From the NCBI GenBank assembly GCA_017467745.1, contig JAFUKV010000051.1, positions 1-15,495 of the forward strand: a stretch of DNA of 15,495 nt, written 5' to 3'. A program made the position numbers and the translations under genes. Below are positions 7,238 through 12,759 of this stretch, in pieces (positions within the stretch are counted from its first letter, which is position 1; every line of letters begins with the position of its first letter). The DNA is from Bacteroidaceae bacterium (GTDB taxonomy: Bacteria; Bacteroidota; Bacteroidia; Bacteroidales; CHK158-818). The notes beneath the pieces are model-generated. The model did no database searches, was not told where the DNA came from, and was given only the letters and a program-made list of their open reading frames with translations.

Positions 7238-7484
7238 AAAAAACTTGGGAACTGTTTAATGTCTTATCTGTCTAAGAGGTATCGCCAAACACCCACCGTA
7301 CAAATAAACAACAGTCCCACGCCAATATGTTATATGCTCCTTGCAGAAGTATATACACATGACGTGAGCGTTCTGTTGCATTATGCTTGTACGGTTTTGA
7401 AAATTGGCGATTTTCTTAGACAAGTATAATATCTTAAAACGCTTTTATAATAAAAACACCGGCATACAACGCTTTGCGCCGGAT
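7238..7484 (-). ncRNA. Putative structured RNA with a long interrupted hairpin (6S-like)
   Basis: The core is a rod-like hairpin at 7264-7429 made of successive helices. These are 7264-7267/7426-7429, 7269-7277/7414-7422 (9 bp), 7281-7288/7404-7411 (8 bp), 7295-7303/7387-7395 (9 bp), then a large internal bubble (7304-7308 against 7379-7386). Beyond the bubble come 7309-7314/7373-7378 (6 bp) and 7327-7335/7351-7360 (9 bp with one bulge). A rod of about 165 bases with a central bubble is the shape of 6S RNA, which mimics an open promoter and binds RNA polymerase holoenzyme; the Bacteroidales-1 RNA has been proposed as the 6S of this order. The strand is assigned from a consensus minus-strand promoter at 7491-7521 and a T8 tract on the minus strand at 7245-7238. 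The hairpin itself is nearly strand-symmetric, so the orientation and ends are uncertain. It could also be a leader of the lipoprotein gene. Confidence 0.5.
7459..7482 (-). terminator. Promoter-proximal hairpin with U-run, possible early terminator
   Basis: Read on the minus strand, CCGGC (7482-7478) and GCCGG (7463-7459) pair, with CAA/TTG inside, followed by TGTTTTTATT. It begins only about two bases after the expected start of the transcript from 7491-7521. It resembles a weak intrinsic terminator or a 5'-protecting stem; the sequence does not decide which. Confidence 0.35.
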
Positions 7485-7490
7485 CTCGGA

Positions 7491-7521
7491 CAAAGGTAAG
7501 ACTTTATGACTTAACTGCAAA
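7491..7521 (-). promoter_or_regulatory. Consensus minus-strand promoter
   Basis: On the minus strand, TTTG (7521-7518) is followed after exactly 19 bases by TACCTTTG (7498-7491). This is a full match to the Bacteroidota consensus TTTG-N19-21-TAnnTTTG. Transcription should start near 7484, run through a small hairpin (7459-7482), then the long hairpin at 7264-7429, and perhaps on to the Bor-like gene. Confidence 0.7.
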
Positions 7522-7829
7522 AAAATATGTATATTTTACATTTCCCAAAAACGCACTACCTGTCAGTATAAAAGCGCAAGAAAATATCACTTATTTTATC
7601 TTCCATACAAGCAGCGACTTAAATCTCAAAAAAGAAATCAATATTTTTTATCGCCATTAAATAAAAATGCGTATTCCCCTCTTTTTATTTTGCCAAACGA
7701 AAAACTGTTTTTATCTTCACCGGCTGCAAACGGAAAACTGTTTCAAAAAATCAGAAAAGCATTTCCTCTATAAATATGTAAAAACAGTAAATTGAAATCA
7801 TCATATTATTAATTATTACCGATAGATAA
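7522..7829. other. AT-rich intergenic region upstream of the acyltransferase
   Basis: No gene, convincing RNA structure or perfect promoter box is visible on either strand. The nearest promoter-like sequence for the acyltransferase is TATTTTG at 7686-7692, one base short of the TAnnTTTG spacing, and TAAATATG at 7771-7778, one mismatch. Two similar short stretches (AAAACTGTTT at 7711-7720 and 7734-7743) occur in the same region. Confidence 0.4.
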
Positions 7830-8918
7830 ATGAAACGTATTGTTTTTTTAGATTATGTACGCGTATTCGCATGTTTTCTTGTCATAGTAGTCCACGCCAG
7901 TGAAAATTTTTACGGAGCTGCCGGATCTACCGACATGGCGGGGCCGCAATCTTTCTTGGCTAACGAGGCCGACCGGTTATGGGTATCTATTTATGACGGA
8001 TTTTCCCGTATGGCAGTACCGCTGTTTATGATTGTTTCCGCTTATCTTCTTGTTCCGATAAAAGAAGAGCAAACAACATGGCAATTCTACCGCCACCGCT
8101 TTATGCGCATTCTGCCGCCGTTTTTCATATTCATGGTTCTGTACAGCACCCTGCCTATGTTATGGGGACAGATAGACGGTGAAACATCTGCAAAAGACTT
8201 GTCGCGGATATTCTTAAACTTTCCCACTTTGGCCGGACATTTTTGGTTTATGTATCCTCTAATCAGTCTTTACCTTTTCATGCCTATCATATCGCCGTGG
8301 CTAAACAAAGCTACGGCAAAAGAAGAACGGTTCTTTATAGCTTTATTTTTGCTATCTACATGTATGCCGTATCTCAATCGTTGGTTCGGAGAGGTATGGG
8401 GGCAATGTTTCTGGAACGAATACCACATGCTGTGGTACTTCTCCGGATATTTAGGCTACCTTGTTTTAGCGCATTATATACGTGTACATCTTACATGGAA
8501 CCGTACTAAACGTTTCGTCATAGGCACTACTTTAATGATTATTGGCGCTATACTGACTATCTACTCATTCTATATTCAGGCCATACCCGGAGAAACGCTC
8601 TCCACACCGGTAATAGAAATAGGTTGGGCGTTTTGCACTATTAATTGCGTGATTCTTACAACGGGCACATTCCTTATGTTTACATGTATAAACCGTCCAA
8701 ACCCGCCACGTTTTATAACAGAGTTGTCCAAGCTCAGTTACGGTATATACCTTATGCACATATTCTGGCTTGGATTATGGGTAACCGTATTTAAGCACAC
8801 ATTAGGAATGCCTACTGTCGCCGCTATACCTTGCATCACCGTAACAACATTCGTTTGTTGCGCCATAACCGCAAAAATCATCTCGCTTATACCGGGCAGT
8901 AAATGGATAATAGGGTAA
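7830..8918 (+). CDS. Membrane acyltransferase, family 3
   Basis: This 362-residue integral membrane protein belongs to the acyltransferase 3 family (Pfam Acyl_transf_3, as in OatA, NolL and WecH). Members usually move acetyl or other acyl groups onto extracytoplasmic sugars or peptidoglycan. The N-terminal motif LDYVRVFACFLVIVVHASENF contains D8, R11 and the conserved histidine H22. The second segment SRMAVPLFMIVSAYLL (59-74) is the R-x-x-VPLF motif. About ten hydrophobic segments are visible (7-24, 61-77, 94-112, 137-157, 168-183, 198-217, 229-249, 263-286, 303-323, 329-353). The substrate cannot be predicted because no glycan synthesis genes lie nearby. It is a single-gene unit ending in its own terminator at 9038-9086. 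Other family members modify O-antigen or capsule, so the role stays open. Confidence 0.88.
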   Translation: MKRIVFLDYVRVFACFLVIVVHASENFYGAAGSTDMAGPQSFLANEADRLWVSIYDGFSRMAVPLFMIVSAYLLVPIKEEQTTWQFYRHRFMRILPPFFIFMVLYSTLPMLWGQIDGETSAKDLSRIFLNFPTLAGHFWFMYPLISLYLFMPIISPWLNKATAKEERFFIALFLLSTCMPYLNRWFGEVWGQCFWNEYHMLWYFSGYLGYLVLAHYIRVHLTWNRTKRFVIGTTLMIIGAILTIYSFYIQAIPGETLSTPVIEIGWAFCTINCVILTTGTFLMFTCINRPNPPRFITELSKLSYGIYLMHIFWLGLWVTVFKHTLGMPTVAAIPCITVTTFVCCAITAKIISLIPGSKWIIG

Positions 8919-9037
8919 TATCTCAAAAATAGAAATAGCGCATTATCATCATATAAAGGGCATGTCAAAACTCTATTTTACCAACGGTGGACTTTTTGTT
9001 TGAAACTTGAACATCCCCAAAAGATAAAAGATAAGAG

Positions 9038-9086
9038 AAAGAGCCGTATCATTACTCAAAACAGAGTTTGATACGGCTCTTTTTGG
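9038..9086 (+). terminator. Terminator after the acyltransferase gene
   Basis: A 14-bp stem AAAGAGCCGTATCA (9038-9051) with TGATACGGCTCTTT (9069-9082) is capped by an inner ACTC/GAGT helix and followed by TT. It lies about 120 bases after the acyltransferase stop. The flanks are A-rich before and T-rich after on the plus strand, so it may work in both directions. Confidence 0.8.
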
Positions 9087-9280
9087 TTTAGTAGTTACAA
9101 CCTGCAACTTTTCGGAACAGTCATTTTAGTTCTAACACACTCCCTTATTAAAAAAACTATCGAAAAAGAAATTTTATCCTTTTCATATCAACAAAGACAT
9201 CCAAGCTATATATAAGTACCTATCAATTATATACTTATAAAATATTTGCTATTTCTGTACTCATTTTCGTTTTTTATTCC
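9087..9280. other. AT-rich region with an 8-bp dyad
   Basis: No gene is visible. An inverted repeat, TATAAGTA (9211-9218) and TACTTATA (9232-9239), has its centre about 56 bases upstream of the -7 box at 9281. It could be an activator site, but AT-rich dyads of this size also arise by chance. Confidence 0.3.
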
Positions 9281-9288
9281 TATATTTG
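9281..9288 (+). promoter_or_regulatory. -7 promoter box ahead of the structured leader
   Basis: TATATTTG is a perfect TAnnTTTG box; the expected start is near 9294-9297. No clear TTTG lies 19-21 bases upstream, so the promoter may need an activator or use a weak -33 element. The same 13-base core TATATTTGCATCG recurs ahead of hflX (11463-11475). Confidence 0.65.
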
Positions 9289-9298
9289 CATCGACACT

Positions 9299-9391
9299 TG
9301 AAACACAAATCTATCGACCTGCTCTCAGAGCGGGAACGGGATTGGTGTTTCTTTTTTTGCGCCATCTCGGATAGATTTTCATGATGTTTCA
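9299..9391 (+). promoter_or_regulatory. Structured 5' leader with two competing helices
   Basis: The 5' strand (9299-9317) can pair in two exclusive ways. Structure A: GAAACAC (9300-9306) with GTGTTTC (9345-9351), extended by AATC/GATT (9308-9311/9340-9343), enclosing a GCTC-TCA-GAGC hairpin (9321-9331) and followed by T7 (9352-9358), which looks like an intrinsic terminator. Structure B: TGAAACA (9299-9305) with TGTTTCA (9385-9391), plus AAATCTATC (9307-9315) with GATAGATTT (9370-9378), and GA/TC inside, for 18 pairs in all. B ends 19 bases before the ATG at 9411. Such alternatives are typical of riboswitches and attenuators. I do not recognise a known class, and there is no obvious leader peptide. 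Confidence 0.55.
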
Positions 9392-9410
9392 CCATTAAAA
9401 ATTTCTGAGT

Positions 9411-9806
9411 ATGGAAACAGAAAAAAGAAGTGTCGAAAAAATCGCCAGCGTCAGTGCCGGCAAGATGGTATTAAATCCGGTAGCCACACGTGCTGCCATC
9501 GACGGATACAAACGAGCAATCCGTTTTTACCGGAATCCCGCCGATAAAATATACGAAACAGTCCGTTTGGGCGATTTCTGCTACCGAGCCCGTTACGGTA
9601 TGGAAGCGTTAAAGGCTTATCGTGAAGCGATAACCCTTTGTTTTGAAAATGAATCGAAACGCTCTCCCCGCTTCAAAGAAGTAGCGCGTTACTGCGCAAA
9701 ACGCATCTCGATTGTTTATCGAGACATACTCGGAGGCACAGATACCTTCGATATAGAACAAAAAAGAGTAGAAGAGTTTTACTCATCACAGTTCTATAAC
9801 AAATAA
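9411..9806 (+). CDS. Small TPR-like protein of unknown function
   Basis: This is a 131-residue soluble protein with no signal peptide and no membrane segment. Residues 49-79 (LGDFCYRARYGMEALKAYREAI) resemble a single tetratricopeptide repeat, with helices before (24-41, AAIDGYKRAIRF) and after (88-106) that may extend the fold. It is rich in Arg, Lys and Tyr. I do not recognise a family and do not assign a function; protein-protein binding is the only hint from the fold. It is a single-gene unit with its own promoter (9281), structured leader (9299-9391) and terminator (9806-9837). The ATG at 9411 follows the leader and is preceded by an AT-rich stretch without a Shine-Dalgarno. Confidence 0.75.
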   Translation: METEKRSVEKIASVSAGKMVLNPVATRAAIDGYKRAIRFYRNPADKIYETVRLGDFCYRARYGMEALKAYREAITLCFENESKRSPRFKEVARYCAKRISIVYRDILGGTDTFDIEQKRVEEFYSSQFYNK

Positions 9807-9837
9807 AAAAAACCGGAGAATATTCTCCGGTTTTTTT
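9806..9837. terminator. Bidirectional terminator between convergent genes
   Basis: CCGGAG (9813-9818) pairs with CTCCGG (9825-9830) around an AATATT loop, flanked by A-run 9805-9812 and T-run 9831-9837. The structure is symmetric, so it can end both the TPR-like gene on the plus strand (it overlaps its stop codon) and the minus-strand gene ending at 9863. Confidence 0.88.
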
Positions 9838-9862
9838 AGATATAATCTGACAGTAACATACT

Positions 9863-10312
9863 TTATTCTTCTTTTTCTTTCTCTCTCTGTTGTTTCATCT
9901 CTTTGTGTGCAATATTTTTCTCCATAAAAAAAGAAAGGAGCAATCCCAAACCGCCGAATAACAAAACACACGAACCATACGCTATCGACGTAGCTTCATA
10001 AACATTCCACGCCTTGCCATTATAACCTTCCATAATGCGCAAAATCCACACATTAAAAACAGAACCCATCAATAATCCGAAACCCACGCCCAATAACAAC
10101 GAGCCCCATTTCAACGCATTAAACGAAAACGGCAATCTATTTGAAAAAGAAGGCATCTGCAATTTTGTTACTTGTAAAAGAGAAGTATCAAATTTTTCGC
10201 CTATTTTCTCTATAAACATGATACGTTCTTTTCGCCGAACAATCAATTCGAAAAAACTGTAAATACCATAAGTTATAATACCTACTACTAACGGAATCAT
10301 GATAAAATCCAT
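9863..10312 (-). CDS. DUF6249-like membrane protein
   Basis: This 149-residue protein has an N-terminal membrane segment (about 5-24), a basic cytoplasmic stretch RRKERIMFIEKIGEKFDTSLL (26-46), two further hydrophobic segments (67-86 and 108-130) and a highly charged tail (KEMKQQREKEKEE). The layout, one helix, an R-x-E-R-x-x-x-I-E-K linker and two close helices, resembles DUF6249 proteins, which are common in Bacteroidota next to sigma-factor genes. That assignment is from memory of the family and not searched. Function is unknown. It is transcribed away from the sigma factor at 10463, with a -7 box at 10362-10369 on its own strand. Confidence 0.7.
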   Translation of the reverse strand: MDFIMIPLVVGIITYGIYSFFELIVRRKERIMFIEKIGEKFDTSLLQVTKLQMPSFSNRLPFSFNALKWGSLLLGVGFGLLMGSVFNVWILRIMEGYNGKAWNVYEATSIAYGSCVLLFGGLGLLLSFFMEKNIAHKEMKQQREKEKEE

Positions 10313-10361
10313 AACATTATATTTTTAAGTGAATAATTTTGTTTTCGTTCAGTTTGACGCA

Positions 10362-10369
10362 CAAATATA
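10362..10369 (-). promoter_or_regulatory. -7 box for the DUF6249-like gene
   Basis: On the minus strand 10369-10362 reads TATATTTG, a perfect TAnnTTTG box, placing the start near 10355, about 43 bases ahead of the ATG at 10312. No good TTTG is seen at the -33 distance. Confidence 0.6.
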
Positions 10370-10372
10370 AAA

Positions 10373-10435
10373 AAGGTTACATTATTTCTAATAAAAAAAT
10401 TTTTTTCTACTTTTATCATTACCATCTGTAACCTT
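10373..10435. repeat. 8-bp inverted repeat in the divergent promoter region
   Basis: AAGGTTAC (10373-10380) and GTAACCTT (10428-10435) are exact inverted copies 47 bases apart, flanking a very AT-rich stretch that includes A7T7. They sit between the divergent DUF6249-like and sigma-factor genes and could be a shared operator, or simply pair in the RNA. Confidence 0.4.
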
Positions 10436-10462
10436 CTGATGGATTTTGCGTCAAAAGGAAAA

Positions 10463-11017
10463 ATGGATGCGAATAACGATTTATACAACATAAAAAAAGT
10501 GCTTGAAGGCGATACTGCGGCATTCTCCGGAATTTTGCAACGATACAGCAACCGGATATTCGCCGTTATAGTACGCATAGTCGGCTGCCGTGAAGATGCG
10601 GAAGAGCTGACACAAGATGTCTTTATGAAAGTATTTTCGTCATTAAAACAATATAAGGGAAACAGCGAATTTTCGACATGGATATACCGCATCGCCTACA
10701 ACACGGCAATGTCGTACACCCGAAAACAACGCAAAGAAATACCGTACATAGACGAAAGTTTGTACGAAAATATTTCGGAAGAAGAGGTAGACGCCCTATT
10801 TAACCGCACCGACAACTCAGAAAAGATAGAACAGCTGGAACAATCGGTAGCCCGCTTAACCGGAGAAGAAAAAGCGCTATTGTCGTTATTTTACACCGAT
10901 ATGCGCCCCATTAACGAAATAGCGAAAATTACCGGACTGACCGAAACGAACGTCAAAACAAAATTGCACCGCATTCGTAAAAAACTTTACATTATCATGT
11001 CCGAAATACCGGCATAA
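10463..11017 (+). CDS. ECF-type RNA polymerase sigma factor
   Basis: This is a 184-residue sigma-70 family factor with regions 2 and 4 only, so of the extracytoplasmic-function type. Region 2 (about 18-88) includes the core-binding DAEELTQDVF (45-54) and -10 reading FSTWIYRIAYN (70-80). Region 4 (about 130-176) ends in the helix-turn-helix INEIAKITGLTETNVKTKL (150-168). A linker with acidic residues lies between. I chose ATG 10463 because AAGGA lies just upstream and the family usually begins close to such an MD-x-N start. ATG 10439, in frame, would add 8 residues. It is followed after 16 bases by a small membrane protein that may be its anti-sigma partner, and it is divergent from a DUF6249-like gene. 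Its regulon cannot be read from this window. Confidence 0.9.
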   Translation: MDANNDLYNIKKVLEGDTAAFSGILQRYSNRIFAVIVRIVGCREDAEELTQDVFMKVFSSLKQYKGNSEFSTWIYRIAYNTAMSYTRKQRKEIPYIDESLYENISEEEVDALFNRTDNSEKIEQLEQSVARLTGEEKALLSLFYTDMRPINEIAKITGLTETNVKTKLHRIRKKLYIIMSEIPA

Positions 11018-11033
11018 CGAAGAATAACGCAGT

Positions 11034-11426
11034 ATGAAAGAAACAAAAGAAATAAAAAAAGACGAAGCTTTAATCCGGCTCATGCAGCCAAACGCAGATA
11101 CCCGTCTCCCGTTTATGTTCAACGAACAGTTGATGAAACGCATCGAAGCGGAAACAAAACGCAAAGCCCGCATAAACACGTTTTGGCAATATGCGTCCGT
11201 TTCCGTTATTTCTATTGCGTTGATAATCGGAACAATCAAATTGCTGTTTCTGTACACATCTTTTAATCTCATTCATAAATTAGAGTATATTTTCAACTCT
11301 GCCTTTATAAGTCCTGATTTAAAAATCTATACCTTTATAGGAGGATGTATATTGATTCTTTTATACCTCGACCACACCATGCGTCGCCGGTATGAAGCCC
11401 GTCATACAAAAGATTCGGGCTCATAA
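11034..11426 (+). CDS. Small two-TM protein downstream of the sigma factor, possible anti-sigma
   Basis: This 130-residue protein has a charged cytoplasmic N-terminus (1-48), two membrane segments (about 50-74 and 97-113) and a basic C-terminal tail. The N-terminal part, DEALIRLMQPNADTRLPFMF, has the short helical layout expected of a sigma-binding region, but no ZAS (H-x3-C-x2-C) zinc motif is present. It lies 16 bases after the sigma gene and is probably co-transcribed, which is the usual place for an anti-sigma factor. I recognise no family, so the role is inferred from context only. Confidence 0.7.
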   Translation: MKETKEIKKDEALIRLMQPNADTRLPFMFNEQLMKRIEAETKRKARINTFWQYASVSVISIALIIGTIKLLFLYTSFNLIHKLEYIFNSAFISPDLKIYTFIGGCILILLYLDHTMRRRYEARHTKDSGS

Positions 11427-11462
11427 TAACGGCACAAATAAACATTTTGCCGGCTAATTCAT

Positions 11463-11470
11463 TATATTTG
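11463..11470 (+). promoter_or_regulatory. -7 box ahead of hflX
   Basis: TATATTTG (11463-11470) is a perfect TAnnTTTG box 19 bases ahead of the hflX ATG, so the transcript would have a leader of only about 10-14 bases. A TTTG at 11446-11449 is too close (13 bases) to be a normal -33 element. Confidence 0.6.
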
Positions 11471-11489
11471 CATCGAATAAATATAATGT

Positions 11490-12746
11490 ATGAAAGAATT
11501 TATCCTTAGTAAAGAAGAAACCGAACGAACTATTCTCGTCGGATTGATCACACCCGAGCAAAACGAACAGAAAGCAAACGAATATCTCGACGAACTGGCA
11601 TTTCTCGCCGAAACCGCCGGAGCAGAAGTAGTAAAGCGCTTCACACAAAAAGTTCCGGCCGCCAATTCGGTTACATACGTCGGAAAAGGAAAATTAGCCG
11701 AAATAAAGGCATATATAGAACAAGAAGCGGAAAACGGCAACGAAATAGGTATCGTCATTTTCGACGATGAATTATCGGCCAAACAGATACGCAACATCGA
11801 AGGGGAACTGAAAGTAAAGATTCTCGACCGTACATCCCTTATACTCGATATTTTCGCCATGCGCGCGCAAACAGCCAACGCTAAAACGCAGGTAGAGTTA
11901 GCCCAATATAAATATATGCTGCCCCGTCTGCAACGGTTGTGGACGCACCTTGAACGGCAAGGAGGCGGTTCAGGAAGCGGAAAAGGCGGATCGGTAGGGC
12001 TGCGCGGTCCCGGAGAAACGCAGTTGGAAATGGACCGTCGTATCATCTTGAATCGCATGTCGCTTTTAAAAGAAAGATTAGCCGATATAGACAAGCAAAA
12101 AGCTACCCAACGACGTAATCGGGGAAAAATGGTACGAGTAGCATTAGTGGGATATACCAATGTAGGTAAATCGACATTGATGAACCTGCTATCGAAAAGC
12201 GAAGTATTTGCCGAGAACAAACTTTTTGCCACGTTAGACACAACGGTACGAAAGGTTATTATAGACAACCTCCCGTTTCTGTTGTCCGATACTGTCGGAT
12301 TTATCCGCAAACTCCCCACCGATCTCGTTGACTCGTTCAAATCGACACTCGACGAAGTCCGGGAAGCCGATTTATTAGTACACGTAGTAGATATATCGCA
12401 TCCCACTTTTGAAGAACAAATTGAGGTGGTTACCCAAACATTAAACGAAATATGCGATTCGGCCGATAAACCTTCCATAATCGTATTCAACAAAATAGAT
12501 GCGTTTTCGTACATCAAGAAAGACGAAGATGACTTAACGCCACGCTCACGTGAAAACATATCGTTAGACGAACTGAAACAGACGTGGATGGCCAAAATGC
12601 ACGACAATTGCATCTTTATCTCCGCGAAAAACAAGGAGAACATCGACGAACTGAAAACATTACTGTATAATAAAGTAAAGGAGATTCATATAACCCGCTT
12701 CCCGTATAACGATTTTCTATTTCAAAAATACGAAGAAGAATTATAA
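11490..12746 (+). CDS. hflX: GTPase HflX
   Basis: HflX is a ribosome-associated GTPase that splits stalled or heat-damaged ribosomes. The 418-residue protein has the N-terminal HflX domain (about 14-125) and the family signature RGPGETQLE (172-180) after a glycine-rich linker (158-170). A coiled helix (about 181-208) precedes the G domain, which carries G1 GYTNVGKST (221-229), G3 DTVG (267-270) and G4 NKID (334-337), with the G5-like ISAK near 375. The ATG at 11490 gives a normal length. DUF4954 follows after 13 bases and is probably on the same transcript. A long minus-strand frame across this gene is a shadow. Confidence 0.95.
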   Translation: MKEFILSKEETERTILVGLITPEQNEQKANEYLDELAFLAETAGAEVVKRFTQKVPAANSVTYVGKGKLAEIKAYIEQEAENGNEIGIVIFDDELSAKQIRNIEGELKVKILDRTSLILDIFAMRAQTANAKTQVELAQYKYMLPRLQRLWTHLERQGGGSGSGKGGSVGLRGPGETQLEMDRRIILNRMSLLKERLADIDKQKATQRRNRGKMVRVALVGYTNVGKSTLMNLLSKSEVFAENKLFATLDTTVRKVIIDNLPFLLSDTVGFIRKLPTDLVDSFKSTLDEVREADLLVHVVDISHPTFEEQIEVVTQTLNEICDSADKPSIIVFNKIDAFSYIKKDEDDLTPRSRENISLDELKQTWMAKMHDNCIFISAKNKENIDELKTLLYNKVKEIHITRFPYNDFLFQKYEEEL

Positions 12747-12759
12747 ATTTTGCTTGCAG

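Noticed and set aside
7264..7429. The long hairpin as a MITE or transposon remnant
   Set aside because: The arms pair in short interrupted helices with large loops, with no terminal repeats or target duplication, which is RNA-like and not typical of a mobile element.
8959..9000. A small CCA/TGG hairpin followed by TTTTT after the acyltransferase
   Set aside because: The stem is only three base pairs; the strong terminator at 9038-9086 explains the end of the gene.
11430..11452. CGGC...GCCG pairing after the two-TM gene as a terminator
   Set aside because: The stem is four base pairs plus an offset AAA/TTT, with no T-run following it.
11462..12643. A 393-codon minus-strand open frame lying across hflX
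   Set aside because: It is antisense to a gene with all GTPase motifs intact, its product is rich in Ser and Arg with no recognisable domain, and the strand lacks a suitable promoter. It is a shadow of codon use.
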